Positions 6,006 through 6,185 of a stretch of DNA of 6,185 nucleotides are shown here, piece after piece. Both the position numbers and the translations under genes were made by a program. Position 1 is the stretch's first letter; each line of letters opens with the position of its first letter. Below the pieces are notes generated by a model that was not told where the DNA came from, ran no database searches, and was given only the letters and a program-made list of their open reading frames with translations. Source of the stretch: an uncultured Erysipelotrichaceae bacterium (GTDB lineage Bacteria; Bacillota_I; Bacilli_A; Erysipelotrichales; Coprobacillaceae); the NCBI GenBank assembly GCA_947573745.1, contig CANPGX010000064.1:1-6185 (forward strand), given 5' to 3'.

Positions 6006-6034
6006 TTGCTTTTGGGTATAAATGCTGATAGAAT
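6006..6034 (+). promoter_or_regulatory. Upstream candidate promoter (P1) before tRNA-Val
   Basis: TTGCTT (6006-6011) is separated by 17 nt from TAGAAT (6029-6034), which is preceded by TGA to give an extended -10. It may be the distal member of a tandem stable-RNA promoter pair. The 98 nt between its -10 and the tRNA contain no start codon with a ribosome binding site, but do contain an A/T hairpin. Confidence 0.45.
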
Positions 6035-6046
6035 ACAAAAGTCTTC

Positions 6047-6073
6047 AAAAGAAAAAATTAAAATTTCTTTTTT
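6047..6073 (+). other. A/T-rich hairpin with T run between the two tRNA promoters
   Basis: Eight pairs (6047-6054 with 6064-6071, one G-C) enclose a 9-nt loop and end in a run of six T residues (6068-6073). It has the shape of an intrinsic terminator but very low stability. It might attenuate transcripts starting at the upstream candidate promoter, or it may be an accident of base composition. Confidence 0.25.
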
Positions 6074-6088
6074 ATGGTATATTAAGTA

Positions 6089-6117
6089 TTGATTTTACAA
6101 TAAGTATTTGATATACT
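6089..6117 (+). promoter_or_regulatory. Promoter of the tRNA-Val gene
   Basis: TTGATT (6089-6094) is separated by 17 nt from TATACT (6112-6117), with TG at 6109-6110 forming an extended -10. Transcription would start near 6124, about 9 nt before the mature 5' end of the tRNA, a typical short leader for RNase P processing. Confidence 0.8.
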
Positions 6118-6132
6118 AATAAAGCATCAAAT

Positions 6133-6185
6133 GGAGGCTTAGCTCAGTTGGGAGAGCGTCTGCCTTACAAGCAGAGGGTCAGCGG
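6133..6185 (+). tRNA. tRNA-Val (anticodon UAC), 5' part, cut by the window edge
   Basis: The first 53 nt of a tRNA are visible: 5' acceptor strand 6133-6139, D stem 6142-6145 with 6154-6157, anticodon stem 6159-6163 with 6171-6175 (all pairs perfect), anticodon loop CTTACAA 6164-6170 with TAC at 6166-6168, variable loop 6176-6180, and the first T-stem strand 6181-6185. The anticodon UAC decodes valine codons GUA and GUG. The T loop and the acceptor 3' strand lie outside the window. It is probably the first gene of a tRNA cluster, since its promoter lies just upstream, but the rest cannot be seen. Confidence 0.97.

Noticed and set aside
1..6185. Mobile element, CRISPR array, toxin-antitoxin or defence system
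   Set aside because: No transposase, integrase, terminal repeats, regularly spaced repeats or defence protein motifs were seen. Gene order is the standard housekeeping block.

Overview
The window looks like the chromosome of an AT-rich, low-GC Gram-positive bacterium (Bacillota). The evidence is the codon use, the strong AGGAG-type ribosome binding sites, and the conserved block yybS (DUF2232) - gdpP - rplI - dnaB, which matches yybS-yybT-rplI-dnaC of Bacillus subtilis. An Erysipelotrichales/Coprobacillaceae-type gut organism would fit the protein style, but that is inference.

Layout. Positions 2-85 hold the last 27 codons of an unidentified gene, followed by a terminator hairpin (91-120). 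Positions 183-4834 are a tight plus-strand operon. It encodes a polytopic DUF2232 membrane protein, the membrane-bound cyclic-di-AMP phosphodiesterase GdpP, ribosomal protein L9 and the replicative helicase DnaB. Intergenic gaps are 6 nt, 1 nt and a 1-nt overlap. The operon ends in a strong hairpin/T-run terminator (4833-4866) that also covers the end of the convergent gene. That gene (4842-5447, minus) is a HAD phosphatase of the YihX-like type. It is divergent from a small ferritin-like/rubrerythrin-like protein (5557-5958, plus), and the spacer between them carries promoter elements and two perfect inverted repeats. After a terminator-like hairpin (5958-5982) come two promoter-like sequences and the 5' 53 nt of a tRNA-Val(UAC) gene cut by the window edge.

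The most notable finding is that rplI is not intact. The N-terminal domain is read in one frame and the C-terminal domain in the -1 frame, with the break at about 3230 and about seven residues of the connecting helix missing. A correctly phased slippery heptamer (T TTA AAA, 3246-3252) lies just after the break. The simplest reading is a deletion mutation or a sequencing error. Rescue by -1 frameshifting is possible but unproven. No phage, insertion sequence, CRISPR array or defence system is visible. Most of the window is ordinary housekeeping DNA.
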